Below the pieces are notes generated by a model, which worked only from the letters and a program-made list of their open reading frames with translations, was not told the DNA's origin and did not search any database. The position numbers and the translations under genes are program-made. Of a DNA stretch of 64,000 bases, positions 1 through 10,815 are shown in pieces. The DNA lies in the NCBI GenBank assembly GCA_025938935.1, contig JAPCWB010000001.1, forward strand, positions 3,100,001 through 3,164,000, read 5' to 3'. This DNA comes from Novosphingobium sp. MW5 (lineage in GTDB: Bacteria; Pseudomonadota; Alphaproteobacteria; Sphingomonadales; Sphingomonadaceae). Positions within the stretch are counted from its first letter, which is position 1. The number at the start of each line of letters is the position of its first letter.

Positions 1-1400
1 TCGACCAGGTCCAGGCCGGTGAAATGGTGGAATTCGCCAACGGGGTTAAGGGCATGGCGCTCAACCTCGAAGCCGATAACGTCGGCGTCGTGATCTTCGG
101 CTCGGACAGCGAGATCAAGGAAGGCGATCAGGTCAAGCGCACGCAGACCATCGTGGACGTCCCCGTCGGCAAGGGCCTGCTCGGCCGCGTCGTCGACGCG
201 CTTGGCAACCCGATCGACGGCAAGGGCCCGATCGTTGCCGAAGCCCGCATGCGCGTGGAAAAGAAGGCCCCCGGCATCATCCCGCGTCAGTCGGTGAACG
301 AACCGGTGCAGACCGGCCTGAAGGCGCTCGACGCCCTCGTGCCCGTTGGCCGTGGCCAGCGCGAACTGATCATCGGTGACCGCCAGACCGGCAAGACCGC
401 CGTCGCCATCGACACCTTCATCAACCAGAAGGAAGCGAACGCCGGCACTGACGAATCGAAGAAGCTCTATTGCATCTACGTCGCCGTCGGCCAGAAGCGC
501 TCGACCGTGGCGCAGATCGTCCGCCAGCTCGAAGAAAACGGCGCCATGGAATACTCCATCGTCGTCGCCGCGACCGCTTCGGAGCCCGCACCGCTTCAGT
601 ACCTCGCGCCTTACACCGGCGTGACCATGGGCGAATATTTCCGCGACAACGGCATGCACGCCGTGATCGTGTACGACGACCTTTCCAAGCAGGCCGTCGC
701 CTATCGCCAGATGTCGCTGCTGCTGCGTCGTCCTCCGGGCCGCGAAGCCTATCCGGGCGACGTGTTCTATCTCCATAGCCGCCTGCTGGAACGCGCTGCG
801 AAGATGAACAGCTCGCTGGGCGGTGGTTCGCTCACGGCGCTGCCGATCATCGAAACCCAGGCGGGTGACGTTTCGGCCTACATTCCGACCAACGTGATCT
901 CGATCACCGACGGCCAGATCTTCCTCGAAACCGGCCTGTTCTACCAGGGCGTCCGTCCGGCCATCAACGTCGGTCTCTCGGTCAGCCGCGTTGGCTCGGC
1001 CGCGCAGACCAAGGCGATGAAGAAGGTGTCGGGCTCGATCAAGCTTGAGCTGGCACAGTACCGCGAAATGGCGGCCTTCGCCCAGTTCGGTTCGGACCTC
1101 GACGCTTCGACCCAGAAGCTGCTCAACCGCGGCGCGCGCCTGACGGAGCTGCTCAAGCAGGCCCAGTTCAGCCCGCTGTCGTTCGAAGAGCAGACCGTGT
1201 CGATCTTCGCAGGCACCAACGGCTACCTCGACGCCATCCCGACCGGCGACGTCACCCGCTATGAAGCCGAAATGCTCAGCTTCATGCGCGACAAGCACGC
1301 TGACACGCTCAAGCTGATCCGCGACACCCGCGATTTCGGCGACGATGCGAAGAAGCAGACGGTGGCAGCGCTCGACGCTTTCGCCAAGCAGTTCGCCTGA
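1..1400 (+). CDS. atpA: ATP synthase F1 subunit alpha (5' end cut by window)
   Basis: Nucleotide-binding, mostly regulatory subunit of the F1 head, pairing with beta in the alpha3beta3 ring. The reading frame is already open at base 3 ([11 protein letters not shown]), so the gene starts before the window and roughly 40 N-terminal residues are missing compared with the usual length of about 510. The P-loop GDRQTGKT is at about bases 375-398, and the family-typical stretches [24 protein letters not shown] and [13 protein letters not shown] are present. It is followed 29 bp later by atpG, then atpD and atpC, the standard order of the alphaproteobacterial F1 operon, in which atpH would lie upstream. 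Identification is very secure. Confidence 0.98.
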   Translation, partial: DQVQAGEMVEFANGVKGMALNLEADNVGVVIFGSDSEIKEGDQVKRTQTIVDVPVGKGLLGRVVDALGNPIDGKGPIVAEARMRVEKKAPGIIPRQSVNEPVQTGLKALDALVPVGRGQRELIIGDRQTGKTAVAIDTFINQKEANAGTDESKKLYCIYVAVGQKRSTVAQIVRQLEENGAMEYSIVVAATASEPAPLQYLAPYTGVTMGEYFRDNGMHAVIVYDDLSKQAVAYRQMSLLLRRPPGREAYPGDVFYLHSRLLERAAKMNSSLGGGSLTALPIIETQAGDVSAYIPTNVISITDGQIFLETGLFYQGVRPAINVGLSVSRVGSAAQTKAMKKVSGSIKLELAQYREMAAFAQFGSDLDASTQKLLNRGARLTELLKQAQFSPLSFEEQTVSIFAGTNGYLDAIPTGDVTRYEAEMLSFMRDKHADTLKLIRDTRDFGDDAKKQTVAALDAFAKQFA

Positions 1401-1429
1401 GCCCTGAAGAACTAACCTAGGGAGCCGTC

Positions 1430-2308
1430 ATGGCCTCGCTTAAGGAACTCAAGGGTCGGATCAACTCGGTCAAGTCGACCCAGAAGATCACCAAGGCCAA
1501 GCAGATGGTCGCCGCCGCCAAGCTGCGCAAGGCACAGGCTGCCGCCGAAGCCGCGCGTCCCTATGCCGGACGCCTGGCTGCGGTCATGGCCTCGATCGCC
1601 GGCAAGGTGGCCGGATCGGACTCCGCACCGAAGCTCCTCGCCGGTACCGGCAAGGACCAGGTGCACCTGCTCGTCGTCGCCAACAGCGACAAGGGCCTGT
1701 GCGGCGCGTTCAACTCGAACATCGTCAAGGCTGCCCGCCTGAAGGCCCAGGCCCTCAAGGCCGAGGGCAAGACCGTGCAATTCTACCTCGTCGGCAAGAA
1801 GGGCCGCGCGGTCATCCGCCGCGAGTACCCGAAGGACGTGGCGGCCATGTTCGACACCTCGGACGTGCGCGAACCCGGCTTTGCCGAGGCAAGTGCTGTG
1901 GCTGAGGAACTGATGGCCATGTACGAGGCCGGCAAGTTCGACGTCGCGCACCTGTTCTATGCCAAGTTCAAGTCGGCGCTGGTGCAGGAACCGACCGAAC
2001 AGCAGATCATCCCCGTCCCCGCCCCCAAGGTGGAAGCCGCCGCTGCGGCAACTGCCGCGGTCGAATACGAACCGGGCGAAGCGGAAATCCTCGCCGAGCT
2101 GCTGCCGCGCTACCTGCGCACCCAGCTGTTCGGTGCACTGCTGGAAAACCAGGCTTCGGAACAGGGCGCATCGATGACCGCGATGGACAACGCGACGCGC
2201 AACGCGGGCGACCTGATCAACAAGCTGACCATCCAGTACAACCGCAGCCGCCAGGCCGCGATCACGACCGAACTGATCGAAATTATCGCTGGCGCTGAAG
2301 CGCTCTAA
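1430..2308 (+). CDS. atpG: ATP synthase F1 subunit gamma
   Basis: Central rotor stalk of the F1 motor, coupling proton flow through Fo to catalysis in the beta subunits. The 292-residue length is normal. The N-terminus [20 protein letters not shown] and the C-terminal helix with [19 protein letters not shown] and [18 protein letters not shown] are the two coiled-coil helices characteristic of gamma. An alanine-rich stretch near residues 200-215 ([19 protein letters not shown]) is a small insertion of the kind seen in alphaproteobacteria. A purine-rich Shine-Dalgarno (tagggagcc) precedes the ATG. It lies between atpA and atpD and is surely co-transcribed. Confidence 0.98.
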   Translation: MASLKELKGRINSVKSTQKITKAKQMVAAAKLRKAQAAAEAARPYAGRLAAVMASIAGKVAGSDSAPKLLAGTGKDQVHLLVVANSDKGLCGAFNSNIVKAARLKAQALKAEGKTVQFYLVGKKGRAVIRREYPKDVAAMFDTSDVREPGFAEASAVAEELMAMYEAGKFDVAHLFYAKFKSALVQEPTEQQIIPVPAPKVEAAAAATAAVEYEPGEAEILAELLPRYLRTQLFGALLENQASEQGASMTAMDNATRNAGDLINKLTIQYNRSRQAAITTELIEIIAGAEAL

Positions 2309-3853
<1,545 letters not shown>

Positions 3854-3856
3854 GCC

Positions 3857-4114
3857 ATGTCCCTGCACTTCGAACTCGTCACCCCGGCAAAGCTCGTCCG
3901 CTCGGAAGACGTCCACATGGTCGTCGTCCCCGGCACTGAGGGCGATTTCGGTGTGCTGGAAGGCCATGCCCCGGTCATGTCGACCGTGCGCGACGGCGCG
4001 ATCCTGGTCTACAAGACCGCCGGCGCCGCTCCGGAAGAGATCCGCGTTCAGGGCGGTTTCGCCGAAGTGGGCGACAACGGCCTGACGGTCCTTGCCGAGC
4101 ACGTCGAAGGCTGA
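3857..4114 (+). CDS. atpC: ATP synthase F1 subunit epsilon, short form
   Basis: Rotor subunit epsilon. The 85 residues cover only the N-terminal beta-sandwich ([53 protein letters not shown]). The C-terminal two-helix domain that inhibits ATP hydrolysis in many bacteria is absent, because the frame stops right after the sandwich. Short epsilon proteins of this type are known in alphaproteobacteria, where the separate zeta inhibitor protein is thought to take over control of hydrolysis. The start is 3 bp after the atpD stop. The gene ends the operon, with a strong terminator 25 bp downstream. Confidence 0.95.
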   Translation: MSLHFELVTPAKLVRSEDVHMVVVPGTEGDFGVLEGHAPVMSTVRDGAILVYKTAGAAPEEIRVQGGFAEVGDNGLTVLAEHVEG

Positions 4115-4138
4115 CCGGTCTTTCTTCGTTGAAGATTG

Positions 4139-4172
4139 AAACGGGGCGGAGCGATCCGCCCCGTTTTCTTTT
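4139..4172 (+). terminator. Rho-independent terminator of the atp operon
   Basis: A perfect 10-bp stem (acggggcgga / tccgccccgt, 4141-4150 with 4155-4164), extendable by two A-T pairs, has the 4-base loop gcga and is followed by tttctttt. It lies directly after atpC. Confidence 0.93.
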
Positions 4173-4200
4173 GGTGCCGGATAGGCTCTAAGTATCCGGA

Positions 4201-5703
4201 ATGACTGCCGGCCAGCCCGCCCTCGCCCGGATGCTCGAGCGCCCCGCCGCGCAGTTGGGCCTGCTGCTGGTCGTCGGCCTTGTCACGCGCGCTTCGGTGT
4301 TCGGCGATCTCAGCTACTTTTCGGACGAGCTGTTCTACTTCCTCGCTGGCCAGCGCATGCATTATGGGCTGCTGCCCTATGTCGACGTCTGGGACCGCAA
4401 AGGACCGGCGCTGTTCCTGACGTATTACCTGATCGCCGGCGTTTCGAAGTCTGTCTGGGCCTACCAGATCGCCGCGTGGCTGTTCGCGTCCTCCACCGCC
4501 TTCGTCATCGCGCGCATCGCGCTGCGCTTCACCGGCGTCCAAGGGGCGTTGGCGGCGGGGAGCGTCTACCTGTTCAGCCTCGCCCTGTTCGGCGGCGCGG
4601 GCGGGCAATCGCCGGTGTTCTACAACCTGTGGATGGCGCTCGCCGCCCTGCTGGTGCTGCGGGGAAAATGGCGGGAGATGTTGGCAGCAATGGCGCTGGC
4701 AGGCCTTGCCATCGCCTACAAGCAGAGCGCCGCGCCAGAAGCGCTGTTCCTCGGCCTCGCAGCGCTGTGGCGGTTGCGGCAGGACGGAACGAAGGGCGGC
4801 GCGCTGGTCTGTCGCGCCTTGGTCCTGGCTGTCGCTGGTGCCCTGCCCTTCGCGCTTTTCGCGCTGTTCTACCTCGCCGTGAGTCACTTCGATGCCTTCT
4901 GGCAGGCAATGGTCACATCGAACCTGCGCAAGGCCTACAACCCGGTTGGAGATCACTGGACGCGCATTGCCGCTCTGGCCAAGCTGTCATCGCCGCTCTG
5001 GCTGGGCGCTATCGCCGGAATGGCCTTGGGCAGGAAGCAGATGCCGCGCTGGTTCATTGGCGGCTGGATTTTCGCCGCGCTGATCGGTTTCGTCTCGGTG
5101 CCCAATTTCTATGAGCACTACCTGCTACCCGTCCTCGTGCCGCTATCGGTTGCCAGTGCGTCCCTTTTTAACCGGGGCGCGGTAGGCCTAGGAGCCGCCG
5201 CCGCGGCTGCGCTGGTTTTTGCCGCCAACAGCCCGATGTTCGCCTTTGCCAAGCGCGCCGAAGCCCGCGCCGCGATGGAACAGATCGCCGCCGACATCCG
5301 CACCCGCCAGCCAAATCCGCGCCTGTTTGTCTATGAAGGTCCGGTCTGGCTCTACGCCATGCTGGACTCCTATCCGCCCAGCCCTCTGCTCAACAACTTC
5401 CACCTCTATTTCCCGCCCGAGGAAGGCGTCAGCCAGTTCGATTCCGCCGCCGAGGTGCAGCGCAACCTGAACTGGAAGCCGGACGTGATCGTCACCTACA
5501 ACAATTGGGAACCGTGGGAGGAAAACGCCCGCACCGCACCGCTGGTGCGCGGCTACGTGGCCCAAAAATGCCGCCACTGGGCCACGCGCGACTATCACGA
5601 GAATTACCGCAGCTACCGCCTCGACGTGTGGGGCGATTGCAACGCAGCGCCTATTCCTTCGGCGGCGTCTCCAGCACCGGGGCCGCGACCGGGCGGTAAT
5701 TGA
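4201..5703 (+). CDS. Polytopic membrane glycosyltransferase-like protein (GT39/PMT type)
   Basis: A 500-residue integral membrane protein with about ten hydrophobic segments over the first 350 residues and a soluble C-terminal part. After the first membrane segment comes an acidic loop, FSDELFYFLAGQRMHYG, then YVDVWDRKGPALFLTYYL. A DE pair in the first extracytoplasmic loop is typical of GT-C fold enzymes such as the PMT/ArnT family, which use lipid-linked sugars. I infer a glycosyltransferase of unknown substrate; the exact family was not verified. It starts 28 bp past the atp terminator, so it needs its own promoter. Its last 53 bp overlap the convergent DUF6265 gene. Confidence 0.75.
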   Translation: MTAGQPALARMLERPAAQLGLLLVVGLVTRASVFGDLSYFSDELFYFLAGQRMHYGLLPYVDVWDRKGPALFLTYYLIAGVSKSVWAYQIAAWLFASSTAFVIARIALRFTGVQGALAAGSVYLFSLALFGGAGGQSPVFYNLWMALAALLVLRGKWREMLAAMALAGLAIAYKQSAAPEALFLGLAALWRLRQDGTKGGALVCRALVLAVAGALPFALFALFYLAVSHFDAFWQAMVTSNLRKAYNPVGDHWTRIAALAKLSSPLWLGAIAGMALGRKQMPRWFIGGWIFAALIGFVSVPNFYEHYLLPVLVPLSVASASLFNRGAVGLGAAAAAALVFAANSPMFAFAKRAEARAAMEQIAADIRTRQPNPRLFVYEGPVWLYAMLDSYPPSPLLNNFHLYFPPEEGVSQFDSAAEVQRNLNWKPDVIVTYNNWEPWEENARTAPLVRGYVAQKCRHWATRDYHENYRSYRLDVWGDCNAAPIPSAASPAPGPRPGGN

Positions 5704-6145
5704 AGCGCACCGCCTTCGATCCGTCGATCTTGGAAATTTCCGCCATCAGCAATTGTCCCTGCCGCCAATAGCGGATGCGCTGCGGGTAGTCGTGCAAGGG
5801 ATTGGCGAACTCGATCGCGTCCTCGCTTTGCACGGCGGCAGGAAACTCGCTCGCCGGGCGGCCGAAGGGCTGGGCGAAGAAGGTGATCCGGCCATCAGCC
5901 TTTCGCTGGATACGGGTGACTTCCCAGTTGTCCATTTTCGGGCCAAAGCCCGTGCGCGCCATGCCGATCATTGCGCCGCCGCGCGGGGCCATCCAGACCT
6001 CGTCACCCCAGGCCGAACCGTCTTCCATCACCCAGGTGCCCGCCATCCATCCGGGCAGGCCCGCGTTCTCGTCCGGCACGACCGGCGCAGGACCGCCGAT
6101 GGTGATCGTATTGGCAAGGGCAATCGCAAAGAGAATGGACATCAC
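5651..6145 (-). CDS. DUF6265-type secreted protein
   Basis: 164 residues with a short hydrophobic N-terminus (MMSILFAIALANTITIGG) that looks like a signal peptide. The mature part contains LPGWMAGTWVMEDG, MIGMARTG and FANPLHDYPQRIRYWRQG. This lipocalin-like small-protein pattern matches what I recall as the DUF6265 family; its function is unknown. Either of the two adjacent Met codons could be the start. The 3' end overlaps the oppositely oriented glycosyltransferase-like gene, so the two transcripts are complementary over about 50 bases. Confidence 0.8.
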   Translation of the reverse strand: MMSILFAIALANTITIGGPAPVVPDENAGLPGWMAGTWVMEDGSAWGDEVWMAPRGGAMIGMARTGFGPKMDNWEVTRIQRKADGRITFFAQPFGRPASEFPAAVQSEDAIEFANPLHDYPQRIRYWRQGQLLMAEISKIDGSKAVRFNYRPVAAPVLETPPKE

Positions 6146-6188
6146 TTCACCTGTTGAGCGCGGCGACTATAGCCCTGACCGCGGTGGG

Positions 6189-7159
6189 TTAAACCCCGGC
6201 TGAACGCCGCGAGCCAGAGCGCCAGAGCCAGAGCCCCGCCGCGACAATCAATCCCGAGCCGAGCAGCGTCGGGCCGTCAGGCCAGTCCCCGAAAACCGCT
6301 ACGCCCAGGACAGTAGCGACCAGCAACTGGACATAGGTCATGGGCGCAATCGCCGCCGCACCTGCTTTGGCCGTACCTTTGAAAATCGCCCAATGCGCGA
6401 AGCTGGCCGAGCAGGCGACGACGGCGCAGCGGGCAAGAATGGTCCAGTCTGGCACCGTCAATGCCAGCCGGGGAGTCCACTCGCTCCTCCGATCAGCGTT
6501 GCGACCACAAGCATGGGTGATGCCAGGCTGGCGACGAAAAACTGAGAGGCAAGCGGACTCGCCTTTCCCGCCGTGGCGCGATTGCCGATCATCAGCAGGC
6601 TCATGCCCACCGCGCTCATCAGCGGCAGCAGCGCGGCAGCGCCCAGTTCGGCAAGGTTCGGCCGCAGCACTATGAGGGTGCCGGCAAAGGCGACGATCGA
6701 GGCGAGCACGGTCTCCCGTCTTGCCGGTTCGCCAAGAAACAGGGCAGAAAGCAGTGCGGTGATCATCGGGCTTGTGAATGTGATCGACGTTGCCTCAGCC
6801 AGCGGCATGACCATGACAGCGGCGAAAAAACCGACCGTGGCAATGCTCACACCGAACCCGCGCAGTAGCTGGAGCGCCGGGCTCGGCATCGAAAAGCCAG
6901 CCTTCCCCTCCCGAATGGCCAGCAAGATGCCGAGACCCACCGCGCCCATCAGATAGCGTGTCGTGGCGATCGCCGTAGGTGCCCAGCCGCCGTGGATCGA
7001 CTTGATCACGGCGTCGCCTACCGAGAGGCAGGCAAAGCCGGCAAGGGCCCAGGCCAGGCCGGTACGTTCGTGATGATGATCAGAAATGGGTGGAACTCCA
7101 GAGCGGGAACAGGCTCCGCGCAAGGCCCGCGAATAGAGGAGCAATCCATCATCGTGCAA
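6189..7159 (-). CDS. EamA/DMT-family transporter (frameshifted)
   Basis: A ten-helix drug/metabolite transporter whose frame breaks near 6470. The first part (7159 to 6458) carries EamA repeat one and the start of repeat two (SVGDAVIKSIHGG, PLAEATSITFTSPMITALLSA, ending ASGLPGWH-stop). The second (6461 to 6189) continues with VPDWTILARCAVVACSASFA through the last helices. Adding one base to the four-base C run (coding strand; bases 6470-6473) joins them as GLPRLALTVPDW, giving about 323 residues, close to family length. Substrate unknown. The N-terminal 25 residues look non-conserved, so the true start may lie downstream. Read as an intact gene with an indel error, or a recent pseudogene. Confidence 0.8.
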
Positions 7160-7281
7160 CTGGTTGCCCCGACGTTTAGGAAGTTTTCAAAGTTTAAACC
7201 ATATTACGGCATCCATGTAAGTGCCCGATGCGGCTTCCTCGTTTGGAAGCGCGCCGCTGGGCGACAGGGATGAACGGTCAC

Positions 7282-8851
7282 ATGAGTGCATTCGGGCGAA
7301 AGACTGGCGTAGGCGCGATGTCGCCAGGGGCGCGGCCGCAATTCGGCGTTGCCAAGCCGATGCGCAGCGGCGCAGGCGCGGCTCCCGATAGCGGAATGGG
7401 TAGCGGCGCCCCCATGCCCGGCATGGGTGGAATGCCCGCCGGCCTGCCAGGCGGTGACCAGTTCCCGCCCCTTCCCAGCTATGACGATGGTCCGAAGTCC
7501 GATTCGGCATCGATGAAGGCCGATGCGCTCACCCGCCTGGCGGACCGCGCCAACGGCGTGGTCGAGACGAACAACCAGCTCGAAGGCTTCGAAGCTTCGG
7601 TCCACAAGATCAAGGAACAGGTGCTCCCGCGCCTGCTCGAACGTGTTGACCCCGAAGCGGCGGCCACGCTGACCAAGGACGAGCTTTCCGAAGAATTCCG
7701 CCCGATCATCCTCGAGGTGCTCGCCGAACTGAAGATCACGCTCAACCGCCGCGAACAGTTCGCGCTGGAAAAGGTGCTGATCGACGAACTGCTGGGCTTT
7801 GGCCCGCTGGAAGAGCTGCTCAACGATCCGGACGTGTCCGATATCATGGTCAACGGGCCGGACCAGACCTACATCGAAAAGAAGGGCAAGCTGACCCTTT
7901 CGACGATCCGCTTCCGCGACGAGCAGCACCTGTTCCAGATCGCCCAGCGCATCGTCAACCAGGTCGGCCGCCGCGTTGACCAGACCACCCCGTTGGCCGA
8001 CGCCCGCCTCAAGGACGGCAGCCGCGTCAACGTCATCGTGCCGCCGCTGTCGCTGCGCGGCACTGCCATCTCGATCCGTAAGTTCTCCGAGAAGCCGATC
8101 ACGATCGACATGCTCAAGGACTTCGGTTCGATGAATGAGAAGATGGCGACCGCGCTCAAGATCGCCGGTGCCTGCCGCATGAACATCGTCATCTCGGGCG
8201 GTACCGGTTCGGGTAAGACGACCATGCTCAACGCCCTGTCGAAGATGATCGACCCGGGCGAGCGCGTGCTGACCATCGAAGACGCCGCCGAACTTCGCCT
8301 GCAGCAGCCGCACTGGCTGCCGCTGGAAACCCGCCCGCCGAACCTTGAAGGCCAGTGGCGCGATCACCATTGGCGACCTTGTGAAGAACGCCCTGCGTAT
8401 GCGCCCTGACCGCATCATCCTCGGCGAAATCCGCGGCGCGGAGTGTTTCGACCTCCTCGCCGCGATGAACACCGGTCACGACGGTTCGATGTGTACGCTC
8501 CACGCCAACAGCCCGCGCGAGTGCCTGGGCCGTATGGAAAACATGATCATGATGGGCGACATCAAGATTCCGAAGGAAGCCATCAGCCGCCAGATCGCCG
8601 AATCGGTGGACCTCATCGTTCAGGTCAAGCGCCTGCGCGACGGTTCGCGCCGCACGACCAACGTGACCGAGGTGATCGGCATGGAAGGCGACGTGATCGT
8701 GACGCAGGAACTGTTCAAGTTCGAGTATCTGGACGAGAGCGAGGACGGCAAGATCATCGGCGAATTCCGCGCCTCGGGCCTGCGCCCCTATACGCTGGAA
8801 AAGGCCCGGCAGTTCGGCTTTGATCAGGCCTATCTGGAAGCCTGCCTCTAA
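7282..8851 (+). CDS. cpaF: CpaF/TadA-type secretion ATPase (frameshifted)
   Basis: Hexameric ATPase that powers assembly of Flp/Tad-type pili. A Gly/Pro/Met-rich N-terminal tail (about residues 1-60) is followed by the family core: FGPLEELLNDPDVSDIMVNG, RVDQTTPLADARLKDGSRVN, the P-loop ISGGTGSGKTT near 8193-8225, and LTIEDAAEL. The frame breaks at 8352: expected NLEGSGAITIGDLVKNALRM is restored by dropping one c of ggccagt. The second part has PDRIILGEIRGAECFDLLAA (Walker B and Asp box) and MCTLHANSPRE. I chose the ATG at 7282 (MSAFGRKTGVG), which matches the family start. No other pilus genes are adjacent, so this is an orphan copy here. Confidence 0.88.
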
Positions 8852-9072
8852 CCCTTCAGCCATGCCCTGAGCGCGCCGGCCAGCAAGAGGCAGGCTGCGA
8901 GCGAGGCCCAGAAGGACAGCGTTGTCCAGTCGACCAGCCCGACCGCGTCGAGGTCGCTGCGGTTACGACGCTTGCGGTCGCGCCACCAGCCGAACATGGC
9001 TAGCGCCAGCGCCGCCAGGCCGGGCAGCAGGAACCAGTGCAGCAGGTCGTCGTCGGGCCAGTCGGGCAGCAT
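8848..9072 (-). CDS. Small two-helix membrane protein, unknown function
   Basis: 74 residues from the internal Met (MLPDWPDDDLLHWFLL); an upstream Met at 9108 would add 12 residues. Two hydrophobic helices (LLHWFLLPGLAALALAMFGWW and LSFWASLAACLLLAGAL) flank a basic segment RDRKRRNRSD. It overlaps the end of cpaF by 4 bp on the opposite strand. Not recognised; the clean two-helix pattern and plausible codon use support a real gene, but only moderately. Confidence 0.5.
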   Translation of the reverse strand: MLPDWPDDDLLHWFLLPGLAALALAMFGWWRDRKRRNRSDLDAVGLVDWTTLSFWASLAACLLLAGALRAWLKG

Positions 9073-9152
9073 GGCCGCGCCCGTGGCCGCTGGACGAAGG
9101 AAAGGCAAGCCCCCTGCTTGCGCTAAGGGAGCGAGGCTCTTAGTCCGGCGTA

Positions 9153-10064
9153 ATGGAACAGCCGCAACGCCCGCTCTATGCCCTCGCCCTGCGAGTGGCT
9201 GCCGTGGCCGCGTTCGGCACCATGTTCATGATCATCAAATATGCCGGCCAAAGCGGCGTCGCCGTGCCCGAGATCATGTTCTGGCGGCAGGCGGCCTGCC
9301 TGCCGGTGATCCTGCTGTGGATGGCGGCGACACGACAACTCCATGAGTTCCGCACAAATCGTATCGGCAGCCACGCGGCGCGGGCAATGGTCGGCATGAC
9401 TTCGATGGCACTGACCTTCACCGGAACGGTGCTGTTGCCGCTGGCGGAATCGACCGTCCTGTCCTTCGCCTGCCCCCTGTTCGCAGTGGTTCTGGCGGGC
9501 CTCTTCTTCAAGGACAAGGTCGGCCCATGGCGCTGGTCTGCGGTTTTGCTTGGCTTTGCGGGTGTCGTCATTGTCGCCCAGCCTGGTGGCCAGCCCGTTT
9601 CGCACCTGGGCGTGGCGATGATGCTGACCGGGGCGATGATGGTCGCGGTGATCAATTACCTGATCCGCGATCTTTCGAAGACGGAGAGTTCGGTTACGAT
9701 AGTCTTCTGGTTCTCGCTGTTCGGCACCCTGCTGATGGCACCACTGCAGCCATTCTACATGACTGGTCATGACCTGTTCGGCTGGCTGGTGGTCCTCTCC
9801 TTGGGGGTAACAGGCGCAATGGGGCAATTGCTGATGACCGCATCGCTGCGCCATGGTTCGGTCGCCAGCGTGGTCGTGGTGGACTACACACAGCTCATTT
9901 GGGCCACCGGCTATGGCTGGCTGGTGTGGGAAAAGCTGCCCGCGCCCGCGCTCTGGCTGGGAGCGCCGCTGATCATCGCCGCAGGCGCGATCATCGCCTT
10001 TCGCGAGCAGATCCTGTCACGCCAGCGGAAGCGCGAAATGGCCGTGCAGCAGGTCAACGATTAG
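9153..10064 (+). CDS. EamA/DMT-family transporter
   Basis: 303 residues with ten hydrophobic helices arranged as two EamA repeats of about 140 residues. Typical signatures are FMIIKYAGQSGVAVPEIMFW in helix 1 to 2, PLAESTVLSFACPLFAVVLAG in repeat one and GAMGQLLMTASLRHGS in repeat two. The family exports small metabolites; the substrate cannot be told from sequence. This is the second EamA protein within 3 kb, but it is not a close copy of the frameshifted one at 6189-7159. It stands alone between the small membrane protein and the entericidin gene. Confidence 0.9.
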   Translation: MEQPQRPLYALALRVAAVAAFGTMFMIIKYAGQSGVAVPEIMFWRQAACLPVILLWMAATRQLHEFRTNRIGSHAARAMVGMTSMALTFTGTVLLPLAESTVLSFACPLFAVVLAGLFFKDKVGPWRWSAVLLGFAGVVIVAQPGGQPVSHLGVAMMLTGAMMVAVINYLIRDLSKTESSVTIVFWFSLFGTLLMAPLQPFYMTGHDLFGWLVVLSLGVTGAMGQLLMTASLRHGSVASVVVVDYTQLIWATGYGWLVWEKLPAPALWLGAPLIIAAGAIIAFREQILSRQRKREMAVQQVND

Positions 10065-10165
10065 CCGATCCGTGGTCCCCGGACGACGAACCGAAGTCCG
10101 CCGTTCATCGCGGGGCGAGGTTGGCGCGTTACGCAGGGCGAGCCCATACAACAGGAGTTCGCGCA

Positions 10166-10303
10166 ATGATCCGCAAGTTCGTATTCGCCATCATGGCAAG
10201 CAGCCTCGTCCTCGGCGCCAGCGCCTGCAACACCGTGAAGGGTGTCGGCAAGGACATCGAATCCGTCGGTCAGGCCGGTGATGAAGCGATCAACGGCAAG
10301 TAA
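10166..10303 (+). CDS. Entericidin A/B-family small lipoprotein
   Basis: A 45-residue peptide, MIRKFVFAIMASSLVLGASA followed by CNTVKGVGKDIESVG. The lipobox-like GASAC places the lipidated Cys at residue 21, and the mature part N-T-V-K-G-[VIL]-G-K-D matches entericidin-type antidote/toxin lipoproteins. It has a good Shine-Dalgarno, acaggag, 8 bp before the ATG. Such genes are widespread in proteobacteria and are often induced by envelope or stationary-phase stress; their role outside enterobacteria is not settled. It is a single-gene unit convergent with the gcv operon. Confidence 0.88.
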   Translation: MIRKFVFAIMASSLVLGASACNTVKGVGKDIESVGQAGDEAINGK

Positions 10304-10308
10304 GGCTA

Positions 10309-10779
10309 TCAGGCGGCGCGCAGGGCCTTAGCGCGCCGCCACATTTCCAGCCGCATTCCGACGATCATGCCGAGTGCAAAGCCGAGCAAGGCATCGGTAA
10401 TCAACGGCAGCCCGTGTGCTGCGACCTGCCCGGATGCCTGCGCGCTTCGGCTCGGGATGAGCAGCCGCCGCGCAAGGAACAAGGCGACGATGAACAGGAA
10501 GGCCAGCGGCGACTGGCGCATCATCACCGCGCCGGTTTGCTCATCCAGGTGAAAGTGCATGAGCCGCGCGCGCTGCCAACCGACCGCAAGTCCGATCACC
10601 AGACCCATCGCGAACACCCCCCAGCCGAGCGGAGCGGGCGGCAGGGCATAGAGCATTGCCCCTATCAGCACCGACATGATCGCCGGCATGATCCACATCC
10701 GCCCGGTGCGCAGCGCGACCGGCGTGCCGATGTTCTTCCACCGCCGCCACATCACGAATGCGATGATGGCGAACGGCAA
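10309..10779 (-). CDS. CcdC/DUF1453-like membrane protein, unknown function
   Basis: 156 residues with four hydrophobic helices (PFAIIAFVMW; MPAIMSVLIGAMLYAL; GWGVFAMGLVIGLAVGW; FLFIVALFLARRLL) and a final one (LITDALLGFALGMIVGM). RTGRMWIMPAIM and LVIGLAVGWQRARLM resemble CcdC-like DUF1453 proteins. The only in-frame start is TTG at 10779, and the conserved-looking reading continues upstream (WLQTL). A GTG at 10808, preceded by acaggg, would become in frame if the five-C run at 10796-10800 were one base longer, so a further indel is possible. It follows gcvPB closely and may be the last gene of that operon. Confidence 0.65.
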   Translation of the reverse strand: MPFAIIAFVMWRRWKNIGTPVALRTGRMWIMPAIMSVLIGAMLYALPPAPLGWGVFAMGLVIGLAVGWQRARLMHFHLDEQTGAVMMRQSPLAFLFIVALFLARRLLIPSRSAQASGQVAAHGLPLITDALLGFALGMIVGMRLEMWRRAKALRAA

Positions 10780-10815
10780 AAGCGTCTGAAGCCAGCCCCC
10801 TGCTGCACTGCCCTG

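Noticed and set aside
7282..8851. A Tad pilus island around cpaF
   Set aside because: The neighbours are EamA transporters and a small membrane protein; no cpaB, C, E, tadB or pilin gene is present.
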